Shown here in pieces: positions 1 to 8,569 of a DNA stretch of 47,410 bases (position 1 is its first letter; every line of letters starts with the position of its first letter). The position numbers were made by a program, and so were the translations under genes. The notes beneath the pieces are model-generated. The model searched no databases, had not been told where the DNA came from, and saw only the letters and a list, made by a program, of their open reading frames with translations. Source of the DNA: an uncultured Bacteroidia bacterium (GTDB lineage Bacteria; Bacteroidota; Bacteroidia; Bacteroidales; UBA932); assembly GCA_902797035.1 (NCBI GenBank), contig CADBRH010000014.1, forward strand, positions 1 to 47,410, written 5' to 3'.

Positions 1-297
1 GAGCTCCCCGAGTTATACTATCTCCTGAAGAGGTTTCAGGACATCAAGGAATACAACAAAATCGTCGCCTCTTACAGCGACGGTATCTTGTCGCTCGTCA
101 TAGCCCAAGGCGATAATCTCCTGCTGGCCAACACCTTCCAGGCGGCGGACTTCACCACGGCTGAGTATTTCCTGTTCATGTCCGTCAGGAAGCTCCAGCT
201 CAATCCCGAGGTCTCGGCGGTCCACTTCATGACCCCTCTCTCGGACGAGGAGGAGATGTCTCTCTACCGTTACTTCAAGTCTGTCGAGAAGCCATGA
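1..297 (+). CDS. DUF3822 family protein, C-terminal part (gene starts before the window)
   Basis: The frame is open from base 1, so this is the C-terminal 98 residues of a longer protein. The visible part (start ELPELYYLLKRFQDI, end YRYFKSVEKP) resembles the end of the DUF3822 family of Bacteroidales, which has an actin/ASKHA-like fold and no established function. The stop TGA overlaps the ATG of rsmD in an ATGA, so the two genes are probably translationally coupled. DUF3822 directly before rsmD is a usual order in this group and supports the family call. No catalytic residues can be assigned from the fragment. An internal ATG at position 88 is not the start, because the codons before it continue the same protein without interruption. 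Confidence 0.75.
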   Translation, partial: ELPELYYLLKRFQDIKEYNKIVASYSDGILSLVIAQGDNLLLANTFQAADFTTAEYFLFMSVRKLQLNPEVSAVHFMTPLSDEEEMSLYRYFKSVEKP

Positions 298-824
298 GGA
301 TCATCGGCGGACGCCTGAAGGGGAAGTCGATAAATCCCCCGACAGGCTACAAGGCCCGTCCCACCACGGATTTCGCGCGGGAAGGGCTCTTCAATATCCT
401 TAACAACGAATATGAGTTCGAGGACCTGAAGGTTCTCGACTTGTTCGGCGGCACCGGCGCCGTGGCCTTCGAGTTCGCCTCGAGGGGCGCGGCGATAGTG
501 TACTCGGTGGAGATGGCCAGGGAGAACGCCTCGTTCATCAAGACAGAGTCGAAAAGGCTGGGGCTGGACAACGTCGTCATGGTCAGGGACAACGTATTCG
601 ACTTCATCCCTATCTGCCGGGAGAAGTTCGACTTAATATTCGCCGACCCGCCCTACGCCCTGGAGGGCCTCGAGACCCTGCCTGACAAGATCTTCGAGCG
701 GGACTTGCTCCACCCCGGATGCTACTTCATCCTCGAGCACGGTGACGAGCACTCCTTCACCTCTCACCCCAGATTCAAAAAGGAGAAACGCTACGGCCGA
801 GTGCATTTCTCCTTCTTCGAATAA
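294..824 (+). CDS. rsmD: 16S rRNA (guanine(966)-N2)-methyltransferase RsmD
   Basis: Class I SAM-dependent methyltransferase that makes m2G966 in 16S rRNA during assembly of the 30S subunit. At 176 aa it has the usual family length. It begins MRIIGGRLKGKSI, typical of RsmD. The SAM-binding motif DLFGGTGAVAFEFASRGA is near residues 49-66, and the catalytic DPPY motif of N2/N6 amino methyltransferases is at residues 118-121. The start overlaps the stop of the upstream DUF3822 gene by four bases (ATGA). The gene ends 19 bases before the convergent phosphotransacylase gene, with no clear terminator between them. Recognition rests on the motifs and on the DUF3822 neighbour. Confidence 0.93.
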   Translation: MRIIGGRLKGKSINPPTGYKARPTTDFAREGLFNILNNEYEFEDLKVLDLFGGTGAVAFEFASRGAAIVYSVEMARENASFIKTESKRLGLDNVVMVRDNVFDFIPICREKFDLIFADPPYALEGLETLPDKIFERDLLHPGCYFILEHGDEHSFTSHPRFKKEKRYGRVHFSFFE

Positions 825-843
825 GAGTATTTAGCGAAATAAC

Positions 844-1755
844 CTACTTGTTGACGAACATCACCGCCTCGGCGATGGAATTCAGTTTGGTGTCCACGCT
901 GTCGGCGCGGCTGGCGAGGACGCAAGGGGCGGTCGTTCCGACCAGCATCCCGGCCTGGCGGACGCCATTGGCGAGCTTCGAGTTCGTCTTCCAGAACACA
1001 TTGGCTGACTCTATGTTGGGGAACTGGAGGCAGTCGGCGTCGCCGGCCACGGGGCTGACGAGCTTCTTGATCTCCACCGACTCCTTGTCGATAGCCACAT
1101 CCAGGGCCAGAGGGCCGTCGCCCACGCAACCCTTGATCTGGCCGCGGTCGCACATCTTCGCGAGCTGGGCGGCCTCGACGCAAGCGGGCATCGAGTCGAG
1201 CATCTGCTCGGAAGCCGCGATAAAGGCCACTTTCGGCTTGTCGATGCCGAACGATTTAGCGACACCCACGAGATAACCGGCGATCTTCACCTTCTGGCGG
1301 AAGTCAGGAAGAGGAATCACGGCCATGTCGGAAAGGAACATGAGCTTGTGATAGTTCGGGTTCTCGATGATCCCGACGTGGCTCAGGACTCCCTTAGGGG
1401 GGAGAAGGCCCGTCTCCTTATTCAGGATGGCGCGCAGGAACTTGTCAGTCGAGCAAAGCCCCTTCATCAGGACATCGCCGTCGCCGTCGTGAACCATCTG
1501 AACGGCTTTGGCGACAGCCTTAAGCTCGACGGGCTCGTTGACGACATCGAACATCTCCACGTCGATCCCGAGCTTCCCGCAGGTCTCAGCGATCATGTTC
1601 TTGTCTCCCACTAGGGTGACCTTGACGAATCCCATCTCGGAAGCCTTGGCGCAGGCCTCGATCGTGTGCTCATCCACGGCCCAGGCCGCGACCATCTTTT
1701 TGCGGATGCCCTTCTCTTTGAGCACCGCGAAAACATCAGCGAATGTTGTGATCAT
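844..1755 (-). CDS. Phosphate acyltransferase, Ptb-like (phosphate butyryl/acetyltransferase family)
   Basis: This 303-aa single-domain member of the PTA/PTB family moves an acyl group between CoA and phosphate. The sequence is closer to clostridial phosphate butyryltransferase than to classical Pta: it carries the MCDRGQIKGCVGDGPLALD segment typical of Ptb and has Ptb length (about 300 aa), without the P-loop N-terminal domain of long Pta. It lies 19 bases downstream of an acetate-kinase gene on the same strand, so both are probably one mRNA, and together they would give acyl-CoA to acyl-phosphate to acid plus ATP. The partner kinase looks like AckA, not butyrate kinase. The in vivo substrate may therefore be acetyl-CoA, with a broader range (propionyl, butyryl) possible. 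The family is clear but the acyl specificity cannot be read from sequence. Confidence 0.85.
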   Translation of the reverse strand: MITTFADVFAVLKEKGIRKKMVAAWAVDEHTIEACAKASEMGFVKVTLVGDKNMIAETCGKLGIDVEMFDVVNEPVELKAVAKAVQMVHDGDGDVLMKGLCSTDKFLRAILNKETGLLPPKGVLSHVGIIENPNYHKLMFLSDMAVIPLPDFRQKVKIAGYLVGVAKSFGIDKPKVAFIAASEQMLDSMPACVEAAQLAKMCDRGQIKGCVGDGPLALDVAIDKESVEIKKLVSPVAGDADCLQFPNIESANVFWKTNSKLANGVRQAGMLVGTTAPCVLASRADSVDTKLNSIAEAVMFVNK

Positions 1756-1774
1756 TTTCTATGTGGTTATTTGA

Positions 1775-2989
1775 TTATTCCTCAACGCTTTGCACAAGGC
1801 GCATGGTGTCCCTCGCGATGACCAGCTCCTCGTCGGTCGTGACGAGGGCGGCCTTCACCTTGGACTCCGGCAGAGTGATCACGGTATCGACTCCCCAGGC
1901 CGTGTTGGCCTCGTAATCGAACTGAAGACCGAGATAGGTCATGTTCTCGCAGACCCTGCGGCGCAGACGGCTGTTATGCTCGCCGATCCCTCCGGTGAAG
2001 AAAATAGCGTCAACACCGTTCATCTCGGCGACATAGGCGCCGATATACTTGATCATCTGGAAGGAGAGCATCTTCAGGGTGAGTTTCGCCTTGAAGTCTC
2101 CGCCGTTGGCCAACTCGTCCATCTCGCGGGCGTCCGAGGTCTTCTGCGACACTCCGAGGAAACCGCTCTTCTTGTTGACAAGGGTGTACATCTCATCAGC
2201 GGAGAGGTTCTCCTTCTTCATGATATAAAGGATGGCGTTGGGATCGACATCACCGCATCTGGTGCCCATGATAAGGCCCTCGAGAGGGGTGAGACCCATG
2301 GATGTGTCGATCGACTTGCCATTGTGGATGGCGGTGATGGAGCTGCCGTTGCCGATGTGGCAGGTGATGATCTTGGAATCATAGACATCAATCCCGACCA
2401 TCTTGGCACCCTTGTGGGCCACAAACTCGTGGCTGGTGCCGTGAGCACCGTAGCGACGGATATGATACTTCTCGTAATACTCGTAAGGGAGACCGTACAT
2501 GTAGGCCTGCGGCGGCATCGTCTGATGGAAGGCGGTGTCGAAGGTGACAACCTGGATCACATTGGGCAAAACCTCCTGGCAAGCCCTGATGCCGAGAATA
2601 TGGGCCGGGTTGTGCAGGGGCGCGAAGTCGCAGCAGAACTCGAGCTTGTCCATGACATCCTCGTTGACAATCGCGCTGCCTGAGAAGAAGTCCGCTCCCT
2701 GGACAATCCTGTGACCAACGGCCTCGATGTCCTCGAACGACTTCAATACGCCATAGTCCTTGTCCACAAGGGCGTCAAGCACAAGCTGCATGCCGACAGT
2801 GTGATCCGGGATCGGGAGATCCTTGACGACTTTATCCTTCCCGACGGGAGTATGCTGGAGCCTCCCGGACTCAAGCCCGATCTTCTCGACTATACCTTTG
2901 GCCTTCAGGTCATAGACATCATCGCTCCTCATGTCGAGCAACTGGTACTTAATCGAGGAACTTCCGCAATTGATAACAAGAATGATCAT
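1775..2989 (-). CDS. ackA: Acetate kinase
   Basis: Converts acetyl phosphate and ADP to acetate and ATP, the substrate-level phosphorylation step of acetate fermentation. At 404 aa it has the family length. Visible ASKHA acetokinase motifs are the N-terminal phosphate-binding NCGSSSIKYQL, GHRIVQGA with the substrate-binding Arg, VTFDTAFHQTMP with the catalytic Asp, RRYGAHGTSH with the active-site His, HIGNGSSITAI, and the C-terminal FTGGIGEHNSRLR. Butyrate kinases lack several of these (they begin with INPGSTSTK), so acetate kinase is the better call. The gene is first in a minus-strand pair with a Ptb-like phosphotransacylase. A Bacteroidota-type promoter lies about 30 bases upstream, and the gene is divergent from comEC. 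Confidence 0.95.
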   Translation of the reverse strand: MIILVINCGSSSIKYQLLDMRSDDVYDLKAKGIVEKIGLESGRLQHTPVGKDKVVKDLPIPDHTVGMQLVLDALVDKDYGVLKSFEDIEAVGHRIVQGADFFSGSAIVNEDVMDKLEFCCDFAPLHNPAHILGIRACQEVLPNVIQVVTFDTAFHQTMPPQAYMYGLPYEYYEKYHIRRYGAHGTSHEFVAHKGAKMVGIDVYDSKIITCHIGNGSSITAIHNGKSIDTSMGLTPLEGLIMGTRCGDVDPNAILYIMKKENLSADEMYTLVNKKSGFLGVSQKTSDAREMDELANGGDFKAKLTLKMLSFQMIKYIGAYVAEMNGVDAIFFTGGIGEHNSRLRRRVCENMTYLGLQFDYEANTAWGVDTVITLPESKVKAALVTTDEELVIARDTMRLVQSVEE

Positions 2990-3019
2990 TATCCTACAAA
3001 TAATTAAGTTTCAGAGCGA

Positions 3020-3053
3020 CAAAGATACGAAATTAATGGCTATTTTTATCAAA
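3020..3053 (-). promoter_or_regulatory. Promoter of ackA (Bacteroidota -33/-7 type)
   Basis: On the minus strand a TATCTTTG -7 box (3020-3027) matches the Bacteroidota consensus TAnnTTTG. A TTTG (3050-3053) lies 22 bases upstream, slightly longer than the usual 19-20. The predicted leader is about 25-30 bases. Confidence 0.6.
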
Positions 3054-3069
3054 AAACAAGAACCTGACT

Positions 3070-4176
3070 ATGAAAGACTCTGGAGATTTCGCGGGGTTGG
3101 CCATCCCGTTCGCGGCCGGTGTCGCCGCGGGAGCGCTTCTGACATCCCGACTCGGGGATATTCCCCTATTTATTCCTTTCTCACTATCAGCGGCCATTCC
3201 GTCACTCGGGGCGCTGACCATCCTCCGAGCGGACAGCCGGATGGCGGGCAGGCTCCTGTGGGCCATCCTCTTCCTTCTCGCCGGAGTGTTCTGCTCCCTC
3301 AACTCCAGGATGGGAGCAGGAATCCCACTGCCACAAGAAGCGTTCGGGAAACTGGCCACAACGAACGGAGCGAGGCTTAAATCATTTATTGACAGCATCC
3401 CCTACCCGTCCGAGGGCACAGCTCCGCTCGTCAAGGCTCTTCTGACCGGAGATCGGAGCGGGCTCAGACGTGAGGTTACCGACACTTTCAGGGCCAGCGG
3501 CGCCTCGCACATCCTCGCCCTCTCCGGGCTTCATCTAGGAATACTCTATCTCATCCTCTCGAGGCTTACAAGCCCGCTCGGCAACAGCCCCTGGGCCAAA
3601 GTGGCGAGATATTCATTGACAATAACGACCGCAGGGTTTTACACTCTGATGACAGGCGCCTCCCCTTCAATCGTCAGGGCTTTCCTTTTCATCCTGATCG
3701 GTGAGACCGCCAGGCTGACAGGCCGAAAGCGTGATCCAGTCAGGATCCTTCTCGCGGCACTGACAATCCAGCTGGCGCTGAAGCCAGAGGCTATCTCATC
3801 ACTCGGCTTCCAGTTGTCTTACCTGGCGATGACGGGAATAGTCCTGATTTATCCTCGGCTTGAGAGACTTTATCCCTCCGCCGGAGGCATAGCCGGGAAG
3901 ATTGACCCGATGCGGAAAATATGGGAGGGCGCCGTCCTGTCCATTTCCTGCCAGACCTTCACCGCCCCTCTTGTCTGGAGGCGTTTCCACACCTTTCCGA
4001 AATACTTCATTATCACCAATTTAACCACCCTTCCACTGACAAGCGCGGTCATGATTCTATCCGTGGCCACGATCGTGATGTCCGCGGCGGGAATATGTCC
4101 AAACGCCCTGGTCAGGCTGAACGACTTGGCCGTCCGTGCCCTGGTCAGCTGCCTTGGGACAATCAGCTCGCTGTGA
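3070..4176 (+). CDS. comEC: ComEC/Rec2-type DNA-uptake channel, short form (possibly C-terminally truncated)
   Basis: Inner-membrane protein with the competence core that in other bacteria carries single-stranded DNA into the cytoplasm. Residues 1-85 contain hydrophobic segments. The competence domain begins near residue 115 and contains ASHILALSGLHLGILYL, the most conserved ComEC stretch. Further membrane helices follow to the end. The protein is only 368 aa, whereas full ComEC is usually 600-800 aa with an OB-fold DUF4131 region and often a C-terminal extension. The OB-fold is largely missing here, and the chain stops at ...CLGTISSL, where relatives normally continue. Just past the stop, a second frame (4175-4246) encodes about 23 codons with a protein-like composition, which may be the remnant of a lost tail. 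The family is certain; whether it works is not. Confidence 0.8.
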   Translation: MKDSGDFAGLAIPFAAGVAAGALLTSRLGDIPLFIPFSLSAAIPSLGALTILRADSRMAGRLLWAILFLLAGVFCSLNSRMGAGIPLPQEAFGKLATTNGARLKSFIDSIPYPSEGTAPLVKALLTGDRSGLRREVTDTFRASGASHILALSGLHLGILYLILSRLTSPLGNSPWAKVARYSLTITTAGFYTLMTGASPSIVRAFLFILIGETARLTGRKRDPVRILLAALTIQLALKPEAISSLGFQLSYLAMTGIVLIYPRLERLYPSAGGIAGKIDPMRKIWEGAVLSISCQTFTAPLVWRRFHTFPKYFIITNLTTLPLTSAVMILSVATIVMSAAGICPNALVRLNDLAVRALVSCLGTISSL

Positions 4177-4317
4177 TGTTCTGTTGGACGACCACGCGCT
4201 CAAGCGGCGCGGGATCTCCATATTGCCTAGGGTTAACGGTAGACAGCACTAAAAAAATACTATCTTTATTGAATCCGGCTAAAACCTAAAAAGGTTATTC
4301 TGACAGACTGTGACAAT

Positions 4318-4767
4318 ATGAAAGGAACAATTCGAGCTGTCATCGCCAAAATTCCCTTGGCAAAGCCATTGTATCATGTCGCCAAGCGATGGCGCGAAGA
4401 TTTTCGCGTCAGACGTGAGCTAGCCCTGTTAAGGAAGAAACAACCCCTCATTATGCAAGGAGATCCAGAATGTCTTGATGGATTGCCTCTTCATGTTCAT
4501 TGGGATATCACTTCATGGCGCAATTTCAGGTGCTCGTATTGTTTCGATGCTGTTGGTGATTACAAAAAGGAATTTTGCACACTCGAGCAGGCTGAGACGG
4601 CCATCAGGCACCTCGTCTCCGCCAATCGGCCGAGTTATAAGGTAAGTTTGCTAGGTGGCGAACCAACAACCCACCCTCACCTTGATACAATAGTATGGTA
4701 TTTCATGTACAAAGGACATTTGCGGATGCAATGTGAATTACCGCACCCCCAAGTTCCGTTCACCTAA
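4318..4767 (+). pseudogene. Decayed radical SAM protein, N-terminal fragment
   Basis: The 149-aa frame begins like a radical SAM enzyme with an N-terminal helical leader. It then has HWDITSWRNFRCSYCF, where the 4Fe-4S motif CxxxCxxC should stand, and VSLLGGEPTTHP, the GGEP motif that binds SAM. The first cluster Cys is Arg (codon CGC, one transition from TGC), so the cluster could not form normally. The frame stops soon after GGEP, at about a third to half of the usual length, and its last residues (CELPHPQVPFT) look unrelated. Base composition is more AT-rich than its neighbours. These facts indicate a broken gene, probably acquired and then cut by a deletion. The original substrate cannot be told. 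Confidence 0.7.
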
Positions 4768-4814
4768 CAAGGCGCGGAAATTCTTAACGAGAAAAAGGCT
4801 GGGACAAAAGGTTC

Positions 4815-6110
4815 TTATGAGCGGCGGATCCTGTAGGACCTCACACCATAGAGGAACACTATGATGAAGCAGATGAGCGGCAGGACGAAGGAGACATTGA
4901 CGGCCGGGTGACCGAGAATCACCTTCTGGTCGATGATCATTCCCTGAAGCGGAGGCATGATGGCGCCTCCCACGATGGCCTCCACAAGGAAGGCCGCGCC
5001 AAGGCTGGCGTCCTGGCTGTCCACATTCTCGAGCGCTATCCCGTAGATTGTCGGGAACATAAGCGACATGAAAGCGCTGATACCCATCAGGCAGTACAAT
5101 CCTCCCATCCCCACGATACTGATCGCCCCGATCGCGCAGAGCGCGGCTCCGGTCGCGAAAATGGCCAAGAGCCTGCTGGAGTTGACATATTTCATCAAGG
5201 CCGTGGCGATGAACCTGCCGCACAGGAAGAGAGCCATGGCCACGATGTTGTAAGTCTGGGCTGTGGCTTTGTTGATCCCGAGGTTGTCAGCGTACTGGAT
5301 GATAAAAGTCCAGACCATGATCTGGGCGGCGACGTAGAACATCTGTGTCAGGACCCCTTCCCTGTAAAGCTTGTTGTGCCAGAGATTCGACAGTGTCTTA
5401 CCCGTGGAGTTGGTCTGTTCGGGCTGGACATCCGTCTTCGGCACCTTCGCCAGGGCGATAATCACGAACACCACCACAACGACGATCCCGATAATCACAT
5501 AGGGGTTACGTATGACCGCCAGATCATGCAGACGGACACTCGCTTTCTCAGCCTCGGAGAGAGTCGGGAAAATGATGTTCCCGGCCGCGTCCCGTTTGTC
5601 GGACAAAAGCTGGGGCAAGACCACGAAGGAGGCCACGCTCATCCCCATCAGGGAACCCATCGGGTTGAAAGACTGCGAAAGGTTGAGTCGCCGGGTGGCG
5701 TTGCTCTTGGAACCGAGCGACAGGATGAAAGGATTGGCTGTGGTCTCAAGGAAGGCCAGGCCGAAAGTCAGCACGTAAAGGGACACGCAGAAGAACGAGA
5801 ACCTCTGGAACTGGGCAGCCGGAATAAACAGGAAGGCCCCGATGGCGTACAATGCCAGACCTAGCAGGATGCCGCTCTTGTAACTGTGCCTCCTGATGAA
5901 CAAGGCGGCCGGGATGGCCATGGTGGCGTAGCCTCCATAGAAGGCGAACTGCACCAGCGAGGCCTTGGCGGCCGAAAGCTCCATCACTGTCTGGAAGGCC
6001 GCCACCATCGGGTTGGTGATGTCGTTGGCGAACCCCCAGAGAGCGAATAGAGACGTGATCAGGACAAAGATGAAGAGATATTTCCTCTCCACCAGTTTTT
6101 CCTTTGCCAT
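4815..6110 (-). CDS. fucP: L-fucose:H+ symporter FucP (MFS)
   Basis: Inner-membrane permease that brings L-fucose into the cell with protons. At 431 aa with about 12 hydrophobic segments it matches the FucP family of the major facilitator superfamily. It opens with KYLFIFVLITSLFALWGFANDITNPMV, typical of FucP/GluP proteins; the Asp in GFANDITNP corresponds to the proton-coupling Asp of E. coli FucP. FAFYGGYATMAIPAA and FLETTANPFILSLG are further family signatures. The gene begins 3 bases after fucI on the same strand, so the two form an operon. Other FucP-family members carry glucose/galactose or N-acetylglucosamine, but the fucI neighbour makes fucose the likely substrate. Confidence 0.92.
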   Translation of the reverse strand: MAKEKLVERKYLFIFVLITSLFALWGFANDITNPMVAAFQTVMELSAAKASLVQFAFYGGYATMAIPAALFIRRHSYKSGILLGLALYAIGAFLFIPAAQFQRFSFFCVSLYVLTFGLAFLETTANPFILSLGSKSNATRRLNLSQSFNPMGSLMGMSVASFVVLPQLLSDKRDAAGNIIFPTLSEAEKASVRLHDLAVIRNPYVIIGIVVVVVFVIIALAKVPKTDVQPEQTNSTGKTLSNLWHNKLYREGVLTQMFYVAAQIMVWTFIIQYADNLGINKATAQTYNIVAMALFLCGRFIATALMKYVNSSRLLAIFATGAALCAIGAISIVGMGGLYCLMGISAFMSLMFPTIYGIALENVDSQDASLGAAFLVEAIVGGAIMPPLQGMIIDQKVILGHPAVNVSFVLPLICFIIVFLYGVRSYRIRRS

Positions 6111-6113
6111 AAG

Positions 6114-7886
6114 CTACTTGTAGATTGGTCCGAAGTTGGCGCAGGCGCGGAAGTCGGCACCTTCCTTATCCATTCCGAAAGCGTTCCAGGCGGCGGGACG
6201 GAATATCTCGGAATCATCAACATTGTGCATGCAGACGGGAATCCTCAGCATGGAGGCGAGGGTGATCATGTCGGCGCCGATGTGGCCGTAGGAGATGGCC
6301 CCGTGGTTGGCTCCCCAGTTGTTCATCACGCTGTACACATCCTTGAAGGCGTCCTTCTTGGGATCAAGGCGAGGAGTAAACCATGTGGTTGGCCAAGTCG
6401 GGTCGGTGCGCTTGTCCAGGACGTCGTGGATTTCGGGATCGACATTGACGACCCATCCCTCGGCGATCTGGAGGACAGGCCCGAGGCCGTCCACGATATT
6501 CACTCTCATCATGGTGGCAGGGAAGTCGCCCTTGGAGACGAAATGGATGCTGAAACCGCCTCCGCGGAAGTAGTCGCGGTCGGCCGGCATCCACCAGGAG
6601 TTCTCCAGGCACTTCTTCTCGTCCTCGTCGGTCATCTCCCAGAAGGTCTTCATCACCGGGTTACCCTCGGCGTCCGAGCTCTGGCCGCAGCCGTCCATCG
6701 TGGTGGCCCCGGAGTTGATCAGATGGATGATTCCGGGGGCGGCCTTACCGGTGAGTTCCTTGCCGGTAACCCTCTTCACCGCCTCGGGGCTCCAGTACGT
6801 GCGGACATCGGAGAATATCTGAGGCAGGTTGGTGAGCAGATGGGCAAGGAGCATCGCGGCCCCGTTAAGGGAGTCGTTCTCGGTGGCCAGGATAGTGGGC
6901 TCGCGACGGCCGTTCCAATCGAAGTTAGTGTTCAGGAGAGTCTCGGTGAAGTCCCCGTTGGGCATCCAGTCGGTCCACTGACGCTGGCCTTGGAAACCGC
7001 CGGCGATGGCGTTGTGGCCAAGGGCCTCCTCCTTGAATCCCAGATCCTTGAGCTTCGGGTTACCGTGAAGCAGATCCATGACGATGATGGTCATCTTAGT
7101 CACGAAATCCCAGTCGGCGTCCTTCTCCTCCCTGGTCTTCTGTTTCTCTGGACGGTTCTTGTCCCAGCCCTCCTGAGGCATGCAGTATTTCTCGACCCAG
7201 GCCTTAGCCTTGGCGTACTCATCGGGGTCGTATATTCCCAGATCCATCCTGCGGAGAATCTCCACCTCATCGACGCTCTCATTCCTCATTCCCAGGTACT
7301 TCTGGAAGAAATCACAGTCCACGATCGACCCGGCGATACCCATCGTCACGCTTCCTATGGACAGATAGGATTCTCCCCTCATCTCACCGACGGCGACAGC
7401 GGCCTTGGCGAAACGGAGGATCTTCTCCGCCACGTCACAGGGAATCGAGTTATCCTCGATGTCTTGGACGTCATGGCCGTATATCCCGAAAGCCGGAAGG
7501 CCCTTCTGGGCGTGGGCGGCCAGGACCGCGGCGAGATATACCGCTCCGGGACGCTCGGTGCCATTGAACCCCCAGACAGCCTTGGGCCAGAGAGGGTGCA
7601 TGTCCATGGTCTCCGAACCGTAGCACCAGCAGGAGGTCACGGAGATTGTGCCCCAGACGCCCTCGCGCTCGAACTTCTCGGCACAAGCGGCGCTCTCGGC
7701 CACTCGACCGATGGTGCTGTCGGCTATCACGCACTCCACGGGAGTGCCGTCACTGTATTTCAGGTTCGATGAGATTAGCTTCGCCACATTGGCGGCGAGG
7801 GTCATGGTCTTGTCTTCCAAACTTTCGCGAACACCGCCCTGGCGGCCATCTATGGTCGGGCGGATACCGATTTTAGGATGCTTCAT
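6114..7886 (-). CDS. fucI: L-fucose isomerase
   Basis: Cytoplasmic Mn2+-dependent ketol isomerase that turns L-fucose into L-fuculose, the first step of fucose catabolism; it often also acts on D-arabinose. The 590-aa length and the opening [23 protein letters not shown] are those of Fuc[10 protein letters not shown] holds the catalytic Glu, [12 protein letters not shown] the metal-binding Asp, and [14 protein letters not shown] the metal-binding His near the C-terminus. It is the first gene of a fucI-fucP operon on the minus strand. The usual partners fuculokinase, fuculose-phosphate aldolase and a regulator are not in the window, so the rest of the pathway must be encoded elsewhere. A -7 box lies about 20 bases upstream. 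Confidence 0.95.
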   Translation of the reverse strand: MKHPKIGIRPTIDGRQGGVRESLEDKTMTLAANVAKLISSNLKYSDGTPVECVIADSTIGRVAESAACAEKFEREGVWGTISVTSCWCYGSETMDMHPLWPKAVWGFNGTERPGAVYLAAVLAAHAQKGLPAFGIYGHDVQDIEDNSIPCDVAEKILRFAKAAVAVGEMRGESYLSIGSVTMGIAGSIVDCDFFQKYLGMRNESVDEVEILRRMDLGIYDPDEYAKAKAWVEKYCMPQEGWDKNRPEKQKTREEKDADWDFVTKMTIIVMDLLHGNPKLKDLGFKEEALGHNAIAGGFQGQRQWTDWMPNGDFTETLLNTNFDWNGRREPTILATENDSLNGAAMLLAHLLTNLPQIFSDVRTYWSPEAVKRVTGKELTGKAAPGIIHLINSGATTMDGCGQSSDAEGNPVMKTFWEMTDEDEKKCLENSWWMPADRDYFRGGGFSIHFVSKGDFPATMMRVNIVDGLGPVLQIAEGWVVNVDPEIHDVLDKRTDPTWPTTWFTPRLDPKKDAFKDVYSVMNNWGANHGAISYGHIGADMITLASMLRIPVCMHNVDDSEIFRPAAWNAFGMDKEGADFRACANFGPIYK

Positions 7887-7906
7887 AACTTATGTGGTAA
7901 TTTTAT

Positions 7907-7914
7907 CAAAAATA
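7907..7914 (-). promoter_or_regulatory. Probable -7 box of the fucI-fucP operon
   Basis: TATTTTTG on the minus strand matches TAnnTTTG and leaves a leader of about 15-20 bases before fucI. No convincing TTTG is seen at the expected upstream distance, which falls inside the end of the glycosyltransferase gene. Confidence 0.4.
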
Positions 7915-7919
7915 ACAAT

Positions 7920-8561
7920 TTATTTCCAAAGGGAGCGGTACAGCCAAACCAGTTTTTCCTTAAAGGAGCTATCGGGATTCTTCCAGGAAGGGATCTCCAC
8001 CCTCCTTCCGGACACCGCCTGAACACCCGGGGCGACCATCCTGGCCACGCCGGCCTTTGCCAGCCTCGAGCCGAACCCGTAAGAAAGCAGACCCACCCGG
8101 AAAAAGTCCAAGGGGCTCTCCAGGCTCGAGAAAGCGTGCTTAGGCACCAGCGCCAAAGACATGTCGAAAAGCTGGCAGGGAACAGGGATAACAGGGTCAG
8201 GCTCGATCAGACGCCCCCGGCGGCCCCTTCCCCCGAAGACAAGACTCTTGTCCGGGCGGGACACCGTGCCGGTGATCACCGCCTTGTGGCGGAGGAAGGT
8301 TGAGTTCTCAAGCATGCAGGCGATCATCCCCTCATCCAATCTCAGGTCGTGGTCTATCCAAAGGAAAAAATCCGCCCCGTCCCTCGAGGCCTTCTCCCAA
8401 ACGGTTGGATAACCTCTCTCCCCGGCGTCATTCAGGAATATTGAGAAGGAATATTTCCCCTCAGAGGCGACGACATCGACTTGCCTCTGGCATTCCTCCA
8501 GACAACCGGCGGAACCGTCGTCCCCCTCCATGATTGTGATGATTATGGCTACCTTGGGCAT
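7920..8561 (-). CDS. Small family-2-like glycosyltransferase
   Basis: A 213-aa protein starting MPKVAIIITIMEGDDG, the first beta strand of a GT-A fold. FFLWIDHDLRLDEG near residues 65-77 holds Asp70-His-Asp72, which corresponds to the DxD metal/nucleotide-sugar site. No membrane segment is evident, so it is probably cytoplasmic. The start is chosen at the ATG at 8561. A TTG at 8573, overlapping the lepA stop as TTGA, would add four residues and is the alternative. The gene follows lepA directly on the same strand and is probably co-transcribed with it. The donor and acceptor sugars cannot be told. Confidence 0.65.
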   Translation of the reverse strand: MPKVAIIITIMEGDDGSAGCLEECQRQVDVVASEGKYSFSIFLNDAGERGYPTVWEKASRDGADFFLWIDHDLRLDEGMIACMLENSTFLRHKAVITGTVSRPDKSLVFGGRGRRGRLIEPDPVIPVPCQLFDMSLALVPKHAFSSLESPLDFFRVGLLSYGFGSRLAKAGVARMVAPGVQAVSGRRVEIPSWKNPDSSFKEKLVWLYRSLWK

Positions 8562-8569
8562 CTGAAGCG

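Noticed and set aside
1790..2683. 297-codon plus-strand frame opposite ackA
   Set aside because: Shadow of ackA; the sense protein has all kinase motifs.
3921..4289. 122-codon frame overlapping the end of comEC
   Set aside because: Most of it overlaps the certain comEC frame and the protein has no membrane or family character.
4283..4296. AACCT-AAAA-AGGTT hairpin before the radical SAM fragment as a terminator
   Set aside because: The stem is only five pairs and no T run follows.
6225..7772. 515-codon open frame on the plus strand opposite fucI
   Set aside because: It is exactly antisense to a well recognised gene, has no family-like motifs and reflects the codon bias of the GC-rich sense strand.
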